This document shows positions 62,578 to 64,000 of a DNA stretch of 64,000 nucleotides, piece after piece (within the stretch, counting starts at the first letter, position 1; every line of letters starts with the position of its first letter). Below the pieces are notes generated by a model that was not told where the DNA came from, searched no databases, and worked only from the letters and a program-made list of their open reading frames with translations. Position numbers and translations under genes: made by a program. Source of the DNA: Desulfobulbaceae bacterium (lineage in GTDB: Bacteria; Bacteroidota; Ignavibacteria; Kapaibacteriales; UBA2268); the NCBI GenBank assembly GCA_018335795.1, contig JAGXRP010000044.1, positions 1 through 64,000 on the forward strand. Reading direction: 5' to 3'.

Positions 62578-62626
62578 TTTCTCTCTTAGGTATTAAAAAT
62601 TTGTTGAAAAAAAGATATAATAATTT

Positions 62627-63643
62627 ATGAATACTCAGATGCAAATGCCCGAGAGGGTAATAATCGAAGAGACATCTTCGGAATATCACGGCAGATTTAT
62701 ACTTCAGCCGTTAGAACCCGGCTACGGAGTGACCATTGGTAATTCGCTAAGACGAATTCTTTTGTCATCAATTCCGGGGCTTGCAATCATTGGAGTTAAA
62801 ATTTCCGACGTACTACACGAATTTCAGACGATTAACGGAGTAGTAGAAGATTTGTCGGAAATTATTCTGAATCTAAAAGAAGTTCGAATGAGGGCTGAGG
62901 ATAAGAAATTATCTAAGGTGAATTTACAATTCAAAGGTCCCGGAACATGGACTGCTAAAGATATTCAAGATGCAGCACCTCTCCTTGAGGTTATGAATCC
63001 CGACCATCACATTTGCACAATAGCCGAAGACGGAGAATTTGATGTTGAACTCAGACTTGGTAGAGGCAAAGGATACGTTCCGGCTGACGAGCAAGTTATT
63101 ACTGATTTCCCGCTTGGTATGTTGCCATTAGACAGTATTTTCACTCCTATTCAAAATGTGATTTATACAATCGAACCTTATCGCGTTGGTCAACGTACCG
63201 ACTACGATAAATTGATCATGGACGTCAGAACTGACGGTACGATAACTGCTCAAGAAGCCGTTCACTTATCTGCAAAAATTATGCAAGACCACGTGAAGTA
63301 CTTCATCAATATCGAAACTGTTGAAGAAGAGCCACCAACTGTCGAATCACAAGAAGAAGAATTGAAGAATCAAGAACGCAATAAAATCAGAAAAATCCTC
63401 TTGACTCCTGTTGACGAACTCGAACTTTCGGTTAGGGCGCACAATTGCTTGAAAGCAGCAAACATTAAGACTTTAGCTGAATTGGTTCAGCTCCAAGAAT
63501 CAGAATTGCTCAAATTCCGTAATTTCGGCAGAAAATCTTTGGCAGAATTAGCCGAAGTTGTTCTGAATAGCGGACTGGAATTTGGCATGAGCGTCGAGCA
63601 ATATCTGAAAGAAGACGCAAAACCAATTATTAACATTGATTAG
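62627..63643 (+). CDS. rpoA: DNA-directed RNA polymerase subunit alpha
   Basis: 338 residues. N-terminal dimerisation domain (GRFILQPLEPGYGVTIGNSL, then RRILLSSIPGLAIIGVKI) and C-terminal DNA/activator-binding domain (DELELSVRAHNCLKAANIKT, with the conserved Arg). The linker is rich in Glu (~230-250). Assembles the polymerase core. Confidence 0.98.
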   Translation: MNTQMQMPERVIIEETSSEYHGRFILQPLEPGYGVTIGNSLRRILLSSIPGLAIIGVKISDVLHEFQTINGVVEDLSEIILNLKEVRMRAEDKKLSKVNLQFKGPGTWTAKDIQDAAPLLEVMNPDHHICTIAEDGEFDVELRLGRGKGYVPADEQVITDFPLGMLPLDSIFTPIQNVIYTIEPYRVGQRTDYDKLIMDVRTDGTITAQEAVHLSAKIMQDHVKYFINIETVEEEPPTVESQEEELKNQERNKIRKILLTPVDELELSVRAHNCLKAANIKTLAELVQLQESELLKFRNFGRKSLAELAEVVLNSGLEFGMSVEQYLKEDAKPIINID

Positions 63644-63676
63644 AAATTATAAAAAATTAAGTGATAGAGAAAAGAT

Positions 63677-64000
63677 ATGAGACACCAAGTATCGGGCAGA
63701 AAACTCAATAGGACCAGCAGTCACAGAAAGGCACTGCTTCACAATTTGGCAACTGCTCTTTTCGAACATAAAAAAGTTCATACTACCGAAGCAAAAGCTA
63801 AGGAATTAAGACCATTTGCCGAAAAACTTATAACAAAAGCTATTCATGCTTTGCAAAATGAGCAACAAGGCAATTTGCACGAAGGTCAAACCATTGATAT
63901 TCATAATAGAAGAGTAGTCGGCAAATTTATTCGCAGTAAAGCCGTTTTGCAAGAATTATTCGATAGTATTGCTCCAGCAGTAGGTACTCGCAATGGTGGA
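63677..64000 (+). CDS. rplQ: 50S ribosomal protein L17 (3' end beyond the window)
   Basis: 108 residues are visible from ATG 63677. MRHQVSGRKLNRTSSHRKAL, LHNLATALFEHKKVHTTEAK and AKELRPFAEKLITKAI are diagnostic. The stop is outside the window. Last gene of the alpha cluster as usual. Confidence 0.96.
   Translation, partial: MRHQVSGRKLNRTSSHRKALLHNLATALFEHKKVHTTEAKAKELRPFAEKLITKAIHALQNEQQGNLHEGQTIDIHNRRVVGKFIRSKAVLQELFDSIAPAVGTRNGG

Overview
The window looks like a chromosomal segment of an AT-rich, Gram-negative bacterium of the Bacteroidota/Chlorobiota/Ignavibacteriota/Kapaibacteriota assemblage. Three things in the sequence support this. A 1052-residue secreted protein ends in a type IX secretion (T9SS) sorting domain. 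Family types common in this assemblage are present (DUF2851, PorT-like barrel, RHS cores of the Bacteroidota type). Two promoters, ahead of fusA and rpsL, match the Bacteroidota consensus TTTG-N19-TAnnTTTG exactly. The exact lineage cannot be fixed without a search; Kapaibacteriota or Ignavibacteriota is my best guess.

Bases 1-4350 are an accessory region. It starts with the 3' end of an RHS gene that has a toxin-like C-terminal domain and a translationally coupled lipoprotein. A decaying array follows in which short pieces of the RHS core alternate with complete toxin-antitoxin modules: HicBA, Phd/YefM-RelE, VapBC, a second HicBA, and then a possible antitoxin remnant. Every pair is followed 0-22 bp after its last stop codon by a new RHS fragment. 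The left edge of the tail-type fragments falls at the same point of the core in four of four copies. This is the most unusual structure in the window.

Bases 4700-8970 hold two secreted proteins: a beta-helix protein and the large T9SS substrate. Bases 8978-16720 (minus strand) are a surface-glycan operon: a GH57 branching-type enzyme, a flippase, UDP-galactopyranose mutase, a HAD-UbiA prenyltransferase fusion, a DprE1-like oxidase and a DprE2-like reductase. Together these predict galactofuranose and decaprenyl-phospho-arabinose-type precursors outside the mycobacteria.

Bases 16.8-43 kb are ordinary mixed housekeeping and envelope genes. They include DUF3467, TPR proteins, an outer-membrane barrel, a Spy-like lipoprotein with a charged tandem-repeat tail, and a SpoT-type enzyme with a degenerate synthetase site. 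LD-carboxypeptidase, DUF2851, an atypical Nramp homologue, MurA, a PAS-only protein, a PiT phosphate transporter, HemW and a ferredoxin reductase-like protein follow. Glycogen phosphorylase, two secreted proteins (Fn3 and SUMF1-like) and RecQ complete the stretch.

Bases 43.2-64 kb hold the str, S10, spc and alpha ribosomal clusters on the plus strand. Two divergent EF-G paralogues bracket rpsL-rpsG, and tuf follows. The order then runs rpsJ to rplO, secY, map, infA, rpmJ, rpsM, rpsK, rpoA and rplQ (cut by the window end). adk (between secY and map) and rpsD (between rpsK and rpoA) are missing from their usual places, and L36 is the cysteine-free form. I saw no tRNA, rRNA, CRISPR array, intact insertion sequence or integrase gene in the window.
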